From the NCBI GenBank assembly GCA_963920525.1, contig OY986437.1:26616363-26680362 (forward strand): a DNA stretch of 64,000 nucleotides, read 5' to 3'. The notes under the pieces are model-generated. The model saw only the letters and a list, made by a program, of their open reading frames with translations. It made no database searches and had not been told where the DNA came from. The DNA is from Dichetophora obliterata. Lineage: Eukaryota; Arthropoda; Insecta; Diptera; Sciomyzidae. Positions 53,927 through 62,604 of this stretch are shown here, piece by piece. How positions within the stretch are numbered: position 1 is the first letter of the stretch; each line of letters begins with the position of its first letter. Made by a program: the position numbers and the translations under genes.

Positions 53927-54058
53927 GACTTCGGCATAGATTGCGATTTTATGTTCGGACAGGGTTACGATGGTGCGGCTGTCATGAATGGTACACTACA
54001 AGGAGCACAAGCGTATGTAGCGGAAGAAAAGCTGCAGGATGCTGTTATTAAAGCTTAA
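53927..54058 (+). pseudogene. hAT transposase fragment (ZMYM/DUF4371-type)
   Basis: A 43-codon open stretch contains DCDFMFGQGYDGAAVMNGTL and QGAQAYV. GQGYDGAAxMxGxxxGxQA is the conserved block around the second catalytic Asp of hAT transposases of the DUF4371 group, where the usual lead-in is L-x-G-Q-G-Y-D. The expected downstream H/C motif is missing, and the frame ends at TAA 54056-54058. No inverted ends were found nearby. Confidence 0.8.
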
Positions 54059-54189
54059 GACATTGCAACCGAATTTCGAAATGCCATAATGTCGCCTCTC
54101 GCATTTCAATTTATAAAAACAATAAAAACTTTTGATTTTCAAATCGGTATTTATGTGGTCGCAGTTCCAACTAAAAACATTAGTGATCA

Positions 54190-55880
54190 ATATTGTCCAT
54201 TTACATTCTTTGTTGTTTTTCCCAAAAATTAATAAATCGTAAATAATAAACAGAAAAATTTCATAAGCGTATTAAGCACTAGTTTAGTAACGTCAATTAA
54301 AACGTTTAACAGTTGTATTTCACTTTGGTTATATTGTAGACTTGCTATTTTAAAATATTTAAAATTACTTTATAAATTAGTACTGAATTTTTTTTAAAAA
54401 GAAAATCAGAAATATTTTTAAAATAATTTTAAATGATATATATAGTTTTTTAAATTTCTTTTGATTTTATTTTTTTTTTTTTTTGTTTCAAATGCCCACA
54501 CACAGGCACTTTGAGGAGTTTTGAAAAAACATCAAGTTTCAACAGCTATACAGTTTTGATCCGTGTTTTGTTTTTTGTAATTTTTTTCACAAAATAGCTA
54601 AAGACTATGCCCCCATTATGTCGTTTTTTTTTTTATTTTGCATTTTCGTATATTTGGGTATTCTGGGATTTTGGTGTCTGTTCAAAAAAGCTTATTTCGA
54701 CATTGTATGAAATTAAAGAAAACTGAAAAATGTTTCGTTTTTGTTGTGTGTAGCATGGATAAAAAAATATTAATGGTTTCAAAGTTATAGAGATTTCAAA
54801 TTTTAAAAGATGTCCTTTTGTGCAGTCACTGAAGAAAAAGGAAGTTTTGATTAGGTTTTTAAGCATTTTATAAAATAAACACCACAATAAAATATACATA
54901 AGAAGTTTTCACATAAATAATTAATTCACTAAACGCGGAAGTGCCCTATGTCGGGCTCAATACGTTCACATTTTTCATCGTAATGAGGATTGTCTTAATA
55001 GGGATTCATTGAGGACTTTCATTCATTGAATAAACAGTTTCTTAACTGAAAGAGAACTTATAATTGAGTCTTTAAAAATATTTGATAAGACCGTTTGATT
55101 AATTATTGTACAAAAACTAAAACCTTGTATGGAAATTAGTCACTTTTGTTCAAATATCATCAAAAGCAATTTTTCAGTATGCATATTTATTCCCTTTTGA
55201 ACAGAAACATAAACTTTTATGCACAAAATATTGGAAAATTTACGATTTTCTTAATTTTTTATTTTGTGCAAATGATAGGATAAAATATTTTAAGTGCCAA
55301 ACCATAGTAAAAACAGCTTTTTTCAAAAATGTTAAATAGGAACTTTTCAACAGACACTCCTCATTTGTATTAAGTGTTGTTTCAGAAAATATTTCTACAA
55401 CATTTCTTTGCAATTGCTGAAATTTGGATTTTTTTACAATTTTTTTTTTTTAAATAAAATATTGAAAAGAGAAATAAAATAACATGTTTCGAAAAGTATA
55501 ATATCACAACTCTGGTACTTTTAATCCAATTTTTATGTTTGTTAACTCATTTTAAAGATCAATTACATTAAAAATCATATGTATACCTGTTTTTTTAAAA
55601 AAAAATTACTTCAAGAGGTGTATTGAATTCTTGTAAAACGCTTCTCCAGTTTTAGGTCTCTTGAGCTAGTATTAAAAGTCTATCAATCGGCACAAAACTT
55701 TATAGATTTTATTTTTATATCAAAGCGACTATTTCTAGACTAGGTTTCAACAGTTTGATCTATGGGGAGGAAACATTTAATTAACATATAAAAATACCTT
55801 TTGATTTATCGATGTCAAAAACTATCAATATTTTTTTTAATCAAAACCCACCATTGGGTAAATCCTGGCTACGGGTCTGA
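54190..55880. other. AT-rich stretch, nothing recognised
   Basis: Long homopolymer-rich DNA. The minus-strand frame at 54633-54899 has no family features. Confidence 0.4.
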
Positions 55881-55890
55881 CGTACATGTA

Positions 55891-57479
55891 CTCTGACAAG
55901 CAAAAGTGGAACACTTAACTGACTTAAGAAAGCTCTTCTTTAAAAAATGTTATTCTCAAGACGTCTGGCTCAAAAGTTTTTATGAGGAATATTACTTGCT
56001 CTCTTGCTTAAAAAAAAATTTGAGAGATATGAAACTTGTTCGCTCTCCTACATAGAGGTGGATTTGTTTGTGTTAGTTGTCATAAATGTTCCACTTTTGC
56101 ACTCCACGTAGTTTTTCTCTATTTTAACCGTTATTTTAATATTTATTGGTATTTCTATAAAAGTTTTAATGTCAGTCTTAGTGTGCACATCTTTGCTTGA
56201 CAATCGATTAAAATGTTACTTCCAAAGAACGTGAAATCTCAAATTTATTAGAAACGGATGTTTCAATTAGAAATATTGCAAAAAAACACAATATTAGCCA
56301 TACGACGGTACAAAGGTTGAAAAAAAATACAAACTTTCAAAATCTAAGTCAAAATTAGGACGTCCAAAAAAAATTGATGATCGAACTTGCAGCCATATTG
56401 CGAATTTGGTGACAAGCGATAATGGTGTTTGTCCGGCTGAAGCAGCAAAAATTCTTGGAGTTGATGCAACTGAGTAGACTGTACGTAGAAGTCTACGCGG
56501 CACAGGTTTAAAAGCTACAGAGAAAAAGAAGAAACCATATATTTTAGCAAAAAACTTAAAAATGAGGAAGAAATTCGTCAAACAGTATGTAAACTGGACT
56601 ACATCAGACTGGGAAAAGGTAGTTAAAAAAGTGATGTTTCAAATTTTTTTTATCAAGTTTTGTAATACTTTTGTAGGTTATATGGTGCGAGGAGACTAAA
56701 ATAAACCATTTTGAGTTGGATAGACGATCGTGGTATTGGACCAGCGAACCCAGCGTATTGACTCCAAACCAAGTCAAACAAACCATGAAACATGGCGGTG
56801 GATCTATCATGGTTTGGGGTTATATAATAGGGAATGGCGTGGGACCCTTGAAGAAAATAGAAGGAAACATGAATGAAGAACAGTACCTATCCATTCTACA
56901 AAATAATTTGCCAGCCGCTATAGAAAAAACGGGTCTTTCGTCTGAAAAAGTGATTTTTCAGCACGATAATGACCCTAAGTATACCGCTAAAATAGTGACA
57001 AAATGGCTGCAGGAGCAAAAGTTTTCGGTTTTAAAGTGGCCTCCACAATTGCCCGATATGAACCTTATCGAAAATTTTTGGAGTCATGTCAAGTCCAAAT
57101 TGGCAAAATACCCTGAAGCCCCAAAAGGTGTTCACGAACTTTGGGAACGTGTATTAGAACTTTGTCTGGCAGGCAATTCCGGATGAAATGGTATCAAATT
57201 ATTGCAGTAACATGCCTTCACGCATCAAGCAACTTAAAGAAGCTAAAGGTTATTGGACAAAATATTAATATTTACTGTTTAATATGATTCTGTTGTTTGA
57301 GAGCGAAATTGGAACATTTGTTACATGAAATGAATTTGTTAAATTTTTTATTTTTTGATCATCATAATAATTGTATAAAAACAAAATAAAATTTATAATA
57401 ATCTCTTTTAAGGAAGACTTAAAATATCTGTTTTTTTTTGTGAGATTTAAGTGATGTGTTCCATTTATGCTCGTTACTG
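55891..57479 (+). mobile_element. Tc1-family transposon, ~1.59 kb, degenerate
   Basis: The ends are CTCTGACAAGCAAAAGTGGA (55891) and, on the complement, CAGTAACGAGCATAAATGGA. They align over 24 bases with 7 mismatches and both continue into ACAC. The flanks are TA (55889-55890 and 57480-57481). Size and contents fit Tc1. Confidence 0.85.
56218..57268 (+). pseudogene. Tc1 transposase relic with a candidate 58-bp intron
   Basis: The N-terminal helix-turn-helix reads ISNLLETDVSIRNIAKKHNI, then SHTTVQRLKK. After a phase change in an A-run (~56322) come the conserved GRPKKIDDR linker motif, NGVCPAEAAKILGVDATE, a TAG stop (~56476), TVRRSLRGTGLKA and NWTTSDWEK. Then comes VIWCEETKINHFELDRRSWY, where the usual first catalytic Asp of SDETKI is Glu. 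GGSIMVWGYI, VIFQHDNDPKYTA (second Asp) and LPDMNLIENFW (third site, normally SPDLNPIENLW) follow. Another phase change at ~57165 precedes the last ~30 codons, ending at TAA 57266. Between DWEK and VIWC lies 56619-56676 (GTAGTTAAAA...TTTTGTAG), which interrupts the alignment in phase 0 and has intron-like ends. Confidence 0.9.
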
Positions 57480-57489
57480 TATATAGGAT

Positions 57490-58285
57490 AGGTTTTGGGT
57501 TACATACATTTTCTTAACATATTCCAGAACCCCCAAGGCTTGGTTCTGAGTCCTGGATGTAATAGAAGCACGTGACGCGCAAAAAAGTACAGAGATTTTT
57601 CAAACTAGGATTTAATATTTACGTTGATAATATTTTAGTTGAAAATAAAAACTCAATTTTTACCCGACGTTTGATATTTCTTATTATTTTTTAATACACT
57701 GTAAATAAGCTAACGAAAATGTTTGTTATTGAAAATTGCTCTTCTTCTCACATTTAATTTTAGTCAAAAAATTATGAAATTATTTCGGTAACTTTGAATG
57801 CACATTTAATTGATCTAAAAATAACACATTGCAAATTTATTTGTATCATTTATTTCAATTGTGTTTTTTATTGCCAAGAATGTCATAAAACCAGTTTTGT
57901 CATTTATTTAAAGTAGATTTTAAAACTAACTTATAACTGGTTTATTGCCAAAATGCATCCATGACGCTGCTAGCTAGCGGCTTATTATAGTATGTGACAG
58001 ATTAATTTTTCCAGTCTTGAGAGTCGGAGACGATGTTCTGACTACATTGTTGTACAAAAGCAAGTTCAAATCAGAAACTTGTTACGAATATATTAAAAAT
58101 TGTTACCACTGGAATCTTTATATCTTCGTTATAAATGCAAACTGCAGCTTTAATTAACCTTTAGTTTGCCTCAAAACGAAAACCGGAAAGTACATATGGC
58201 TCAAATAAAATTAAATCTAAACAAACTATTAAACAAAAAAAAAATAAAACGAGTAAAATAAGTGCGCTAAACAAAAATACAACAT
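57490..58285. other. AT-rich stretch, possible 5' leader at its end
   Basis: No transposon ends were seen. The last ~90 bp (A-rich, few T) resemble a 5' untranslated leader before the candidate exon at 58290. Confidence 0.35.
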
Positions 58286-58289
58286 TAAA

Positions 58290-58322
58290 ATGGCTGCAAG
58301 CAGTTACAATCGCTCGGATGAA
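58290..58322 (+). CDS. Candidate first coding exon of an unidentified host gene
   Basis: ATG in ATTAAAATGG context opens 11 codons (MAASSYNRSDE). They end at GAA|GTAAGTCA, a near-consensus splice donor in phase 0. An A-rich, T-poor leader precedes it, as in many fly 5' UTRs. The peptide is too short to identify a family. It has the same strand as the candidate exon at 49602, so both could be alternative starts of one gene, but nothing in the sequence links them. Confidence 0.45.
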
Positions 58323-58429
58323 GTAAGTCATCTAAAAAGTTTGGCAAACAAAGCAAGTCAAAGACGTTTAAAGCCAGCTTGAAGCAGTAAGAATTTGTGA
58401 TTCTTAGCTTTTAGACTTTTGTTATAACA

Positions 58430-58620
58430 ATTTCGATTTCTTTTGTTTTGCTGAAAATATTTGCATAAGAGTCACTTTCGTTTTTGTTTGTTTATTTATT
58501 TACATTTTTTTGTTTTCTTTAAAAAAGATTTTACCAGATTTGTAAATATTTAGAATAAACAAAAAAAGGGTTTGCTTTTCTACACTTTCAATAATTTGCA
58601 TGCTGCCTACGCTAAGGTCA
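58430..58620. repeat. Diverged copy of the 60.2-60.8 kb repeat
   Basis: ATATTTGCATAAGAGTCACT, T-rich sequence, and TTTGTAAATATTTAGAATAA then ACAAAAA align with 60465-60585 (GTTTGCATACGAGTCACTGC, TTTGTAAATATTTAGAATAA). Confidence 0.7.
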
Positions 58621-58980
58621 ACCCAGTGTACCCAAACTATCTTTTTTTGAATACATGCTAGAAAAGTACGATTTTGGCATTCAGAATTAACCCCTTTTGA
58701 ATCATTCGTCGGAATAAAATTTTTCTCAAAAATTAATCTGTCATTAATTCGGAAATTAGCTATAAAAAGACCATATGGTGAATTTTTTCTCTTTAACGTT
58801 ACATTCGAACGCATATTTCTGCAAATATATTGCAAATATTTCATGAAACCAAAAAATGTTGTATGCATATATGAAAGTAGTAGGCCTCAAGACTTGCATT
58901 TTATATAAACAAACTTTTCTTCTAACTTTTGTTGTTTCGAAAATATAACCCGTTCTTAAATAACGTTATATTTTAACGTT

Positions 58981-59355
58981 ACATTTTTTAGAAGTGAGTT
59001 TCGAGGTAGATCTGCATTTTAAAAAAATTAGCGAAATTGGGAATGAAAAAAACCTAAAATAAAATACTATATCAGAGAAGAGGGATCAAGTAAACAACTA
59101 AAATCTAAATAATGAACAAAAAATGTTGTCTTGCACTTTTCTAAAGAGCCAAAAGATGTGGTCAAAGTTACACATCTTTTCGAAGTGAGTTTCGAGGTAG
59201 GTCTACATTTCTTCAAAAATTACCGAAGTTGGCAATGAAAACAGCTAAATAAAAAAACCATATCGAAAAAGAGGAATTAAATAAACGACTAAAATCGAAA
59301 TAATGAAAAAATGATGTCTTGCACTTCTTCTAGGAGCTAAAATGTGTGGTCTTTA
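58981..59355. repeat. Tandem duplication, ~188-bp unit
   Basis: GAAGTGAGTTTCGAGGTAG starts both units (~58991 and ~59180). They share AAATTGGGAATGAAAA / AAGTTGGCAATGAAAA, ATATC(A/G)(G/A)A(G/A)AAGAGG and ATGTCTTGCACTT. Confidence 0.85.
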
Positions 59356-60208
59356 CTGTTACATTTTGTTCCTTTTTGTTCCCATCTAAATTTTTTTCAA
59401 ATTCGATCTGGTGCTCGACACATTCGAAATGAACGTATCTGCATGAAGCGTGACAAAAGCACACTGGTTTGATATTTTTGTTTTGCGATGGTATGGTTTA
59501 TAAATGAATGGAATGTAGATACAGAGCAAAATTATTTTTTCGGCCGTTGCTCGTACAGAAAAAAATTAACTATATAGAAAAGTTCGTTTTCTCAGAATTT
59601 AACTCTTTTTCAATAATTTGCCCAGTTAAATTTTCTCCCAAAAACGAACTTAAATACAATCTAAAATGTAAACAAAATATTGCTATATTGCGGTAAAACG
59701 AAAAAAAAAAACAACATATCGATGCGGGGAAATGAGCTCGCGTCCTCTCTGCTAATAGTTAAAAGTTATCAGTGCAACGATTTATTAAACATATTCTTAA
59801 ACGTATGAAAAAAGGTGCAAATTTGTATATATTTCAGAACTCGTTGACGTACAAAAAAGATTTATTTCTGAAATCATTTTTGAAACACAACTGAATTTAT
59901 TTATGGTTAATTTTTTTCACGTTTATTAATATTTTAAAACAGTTTCATTCAAGCTTATTTTCTAAACACGTTTAATTAAAAAACTTAATGTTTTTTATAT
60001 TAAACTAATAGATCATTAAACCTTTGTTAAAGGGATGGAAACATTTTATGAGATTGTGTTTAATTGCTTTCTTTAATATTTTGAAACAACACAAGCAATC
60101 TTCAAATTCAATAACAAAAATGTACTGAATAAAAGTATCAACCCAAAAACATTTGCAAAACTCTCACTTTTCACTGTACCTTTCTTACGGTTCAGTGGGT
60201 AAGCTCGG

Positions 60209-60830
60209 TGTGACTTCTCGACGACTCGCAAGTATCGCTCGCGACTATACACTAAAGAATTACACTCTGGGCATCAATGAATGCTTTGATAAAAGTTTAG
60301 AAAAATCATTTGCATAGCAACTTTTAAGTTCTATAGATGTAAATGTAGTTTTCACACTTGGGTTTGATTGAATATTATTTTTGTAGCTATAATTGTAGAA
60401 CAGTTAGAACTTCGCAAAATTTTAGCTATAAAACTGATATACAAGAATTTCGAATTTTTTGTTTCGTTCAAATTGTTTGCATACGAGTCACTGCCGTTTG
60501 GTTTTTTTTTTTTTTTCTTATTTGTTTGTCTTTAAACAAGTTCCTGACAGCTTTGTAAATATTTAGAATAAACAAAAAGGTTTCAGCTGTTCTCTATTTT
60601 CCATAATTAAGTTAAGCTAAAAGTAAAGTCTGCCGTGACTTCACGAGCACTTGTGAGTATAGCTAGTGGCTATACACTTAAGAAATAGATTCTGGGCATT
60701 ATCGAATGCTTCTATAAACTTTTATAAAAATCATTTGCATAACGACTTTAATACTTTATCAACTAAAATTTTATTCCCACGCTTGGGTTTGATTGAATTT
60801 TATTTTTGTTGCTGTTCAAATGTTTATTTA
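60209..60830. repeat. Tandem repeat with ~426-bp period
   Basis: GTGACTTCTCGACGACTCGC at 60209 and GTGACTTCACGAGCACTTGT at 60635 start two units. Shared blocks are ACTATACACT(A/T)AAGAA, TCTGGGCAT, AAAATCATTTGCATA and CTTGGGTTTGATTGAAT. The TTTGTAAATATTTAGAATAA block closes the first unit. Frames within both units are by-products. Confidence 0.85.
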
Positions 60831-60834
60831 ATCT

Positions 60835-61330
60835 CGGCGCCAACCATTGACGAGTTCCTGATTCCAAGATAAACAAAAAATTTATTAACAGAAGCTTATC
60901 GATCAGTTGGTCAGTAGTTAAGAGTTCCAGTGAAGAGCGTTTTTTTTAATTAGTGGTTTGAGGCTAAGTTTATTGTGTGGGTGCCAGTAGATGTTGTTGT
61001 TATGGTTCTAACATTAAAATTCTGTACAAGTCAGAGTGCAGCTTATCTGATTACTTAATGACTCAGATATTACAAATTTTATGTTTTATTAAGAGCACAC
61101 TAAAAAATAAATAATTTTTAAAATTCTCGTAACTAGTATCTGAATGGAAAAATTAACAACATATTAAAATGCTAAAAAAAAAATTCTATGTTACTCATTT
61201 TATATGTTGAGAAGTCAAAGTAATTATGTTAATTGGCAAGTCAAAGTATTTCTGGGAGCCAAAAGTTCTGACCTATATTTGGAATAAAATGTTATTTTAA
61301 TGTAATGCATTTCATCAAAATCTGAAAATA
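60835..61330. other. AT-rich spacer, nothing recognised
   Basis: No gene, repeat pair or terminal structure noticed. Confidence 0.4.
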
Positions 61331-61607
61331 AATAATGGGTTGATTTTTTTCTTGCACTTTTTATTTTTAAATGTAATCCTAATCAATGTGTCTGCGGGCA
61401 CAAGGCATAATGACTTAACTCAAAATATCGTAAAAAAGCGATATGGAATTTACTTTATTGCCAATTTTTGGAAGTATGCAGATATCCATTTTTTGCCCAG
61501 AATTGATCTTCACTCATGTCTGCACATATTTTGTTTGTAACGGTTCATATATTTCGTGCAATTAAAATATCGTTTTTACGATACTTTTATTTTAGCCGTT
61601 ATTCCTT

Positions 61608-61955
61608 GTGACCGCAGATATTTGCGAAGGAGGAAAAAAGCTCTATAAGACTGCTCAACAAAATTGCAACTTTTGTCTGATGAATGACTTTTATCACTTG
61701 ATGTTTACTAATTTGACGCGCAAGGACAAATTTACAATAGATATAATTGTTGAGCTGTACATTAAATTTCCCTCAAACGATGTTCAGTGTCAAATTGACA
61801 CTAAGCTAAAAAAAACGCAAAGAAAAAATAAAATTCTTATAAAACACTTACATATATATATCTACAGTAAAAATATGAGCGGGGGAACTGCGGCAAAAAA
61901 AAAACGCAGCGGCCAAAAGTTGGATCGAACAACGGGTCAACAAGGCCTAAATTAA
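61608..61955 (+). CDS. Unrecognised 115-codon open frame
   Basis: Starts MTADICEGGKKLYKTAQQNC and has a hydrophilic, Lys-rich second half that runs into the GTACGGCC repeat (GTAAKKKRSGQKLDRTTG). No signal peptide, membrane segment or known motif is visible apart from a C-x11-C-x2-C spacing near the start. Upstream sequence TTTATTTTAG could serve as a splice acceptor (61590-61599). It may be an exon of a transposon-borne gene or chance; I cannot decide. Confidence 0.2.
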   Translation: MTADICEGGKKLYKTAQQNCNFCLMNDFYHLMFTNLTRKDKFTIDIIVELYIKFPSNDVQCQIDTKLKKTQRKNKILIKHLHIYIYSKNMSGGTAAKKKRSGQKLDRTTGQQGLN

Positions 61956-62160
61956 GTTGTACGGCCGTTTTACAGCCGAGATTATTGAAAAAAGCCTTAG
62001 TACGGCCGCTGTACAGCCGAGATTATTGACAAATGGCCTCTAAATGGCCAAAAAGTCCTACAAACGACTCTTGTACGACCCTCGTACGGCAGAGAAAAAT
62101 ATTTAAAATTAGGCCTTGTACATACGGCCGCTGTTTGGCCTTAGCAAAATAAGTTTTCAT
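61905..62160 (+). repeat. GTACGGCC-rich dispersed repeat, copy C
   Basis: Dense in TACGGCC(G), ACAGCCGAGATTATTGA (twice, at ~61970 and ~62013), AATATTTAAAATTAGGCC and GTTTGGCCTTAGC. It matches copy B in order and copy A in its TTTTTACTCGGGT end. Confidence 0.8.
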
Positions 62161-62394
62161 TTTTACTCGGGTGAAACCCGCTGCTGCAACAGTGGAATGA
62201 GCCCATATTTTTTAAACGATCAAAAAACCAAGGCATGCGCTTTATACAAACAAGGTGTGGTCTTTGAACCTGAAAGGAAAAGGATGGATTATTTAGAGGA
62301 ATGTATTGCAACCATACGTGAATTATTGATGAGGCAAAACAACCGCGAAAGACAATTTGAATTGCTTTTAACCGAGGCTAGTTTTATGCCATAA
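62116..62394 (+). CDS. Unrecognised open frame downstream of the GTACGGCC repeat
   Basis: The likely coding part is the last ~65 codons, from MSPYFLNDQKTKACALY. KRMDYLEECIATIRELLMRQ and ERQFELLLTEA form a continuous charged heptad-like helix, ending FMP-stop at 62394. The first part is only the repeat read in frame. It looks like the C-terminal coiled-coil end of a larger protein, perhaps transposon-encoded, but no family is recognised. Confidence 0.3.
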   Translation: MYIRPLFGLSKISFHFYSGETRCCNSGMSPYFLNDQKTKACALYKQGVVFEPERKRMDYLEECIATIRELLMRQNNRERQFELLLTEASFMP

Positions 62395-62514
62395 ATTCGG
62401 CAAGCATTTCCAGCCCTTAGTTGTTCCTGTCCATTAATTTCCAAAATTTAGCCGTGGATTTTTAGTTTTCCATAATTCTAATATGTAGGAAAGAATAAAG
62501 AATGTGAAAATAAC

Positions 62515-62600
62515 CATGCCCGAACCCAGATTCGAACCAGGGACCTCTGGGTTGATAGTCTTGCGCACTCTTCACTAGACTACAAAGACCGACAACATCC
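62515..62600 (-). other. tRNA-like sequence, possible SINE head or tRNA pseudogene
   Basis: On the minus strand, TAGTCTAGTGAAGAGTGCGC fits an A-box/D-arm, GACTATCAACCCAGAG an anticodon arm, and CCTGG-TTCGAAT-CTGGG a fully pairable T-arm with a B-box. The following TTCGGGCA would be a 3' acceptor strand, but no matching 5' strand is present. Its anticodon-loop sequence CTATCAA is the same as in the 24.6-kb tRNA-like sequence. Confidence 0.55.
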
Positions 62601-62604
62601 GTAG

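Noticed and set aside
62515..62600. Functional tRNA gene
   Set aside because: T-arm and B-box are good, but no 5' acceptor strand pairs with the 3' strand, and the anticodon arm does not close properly.
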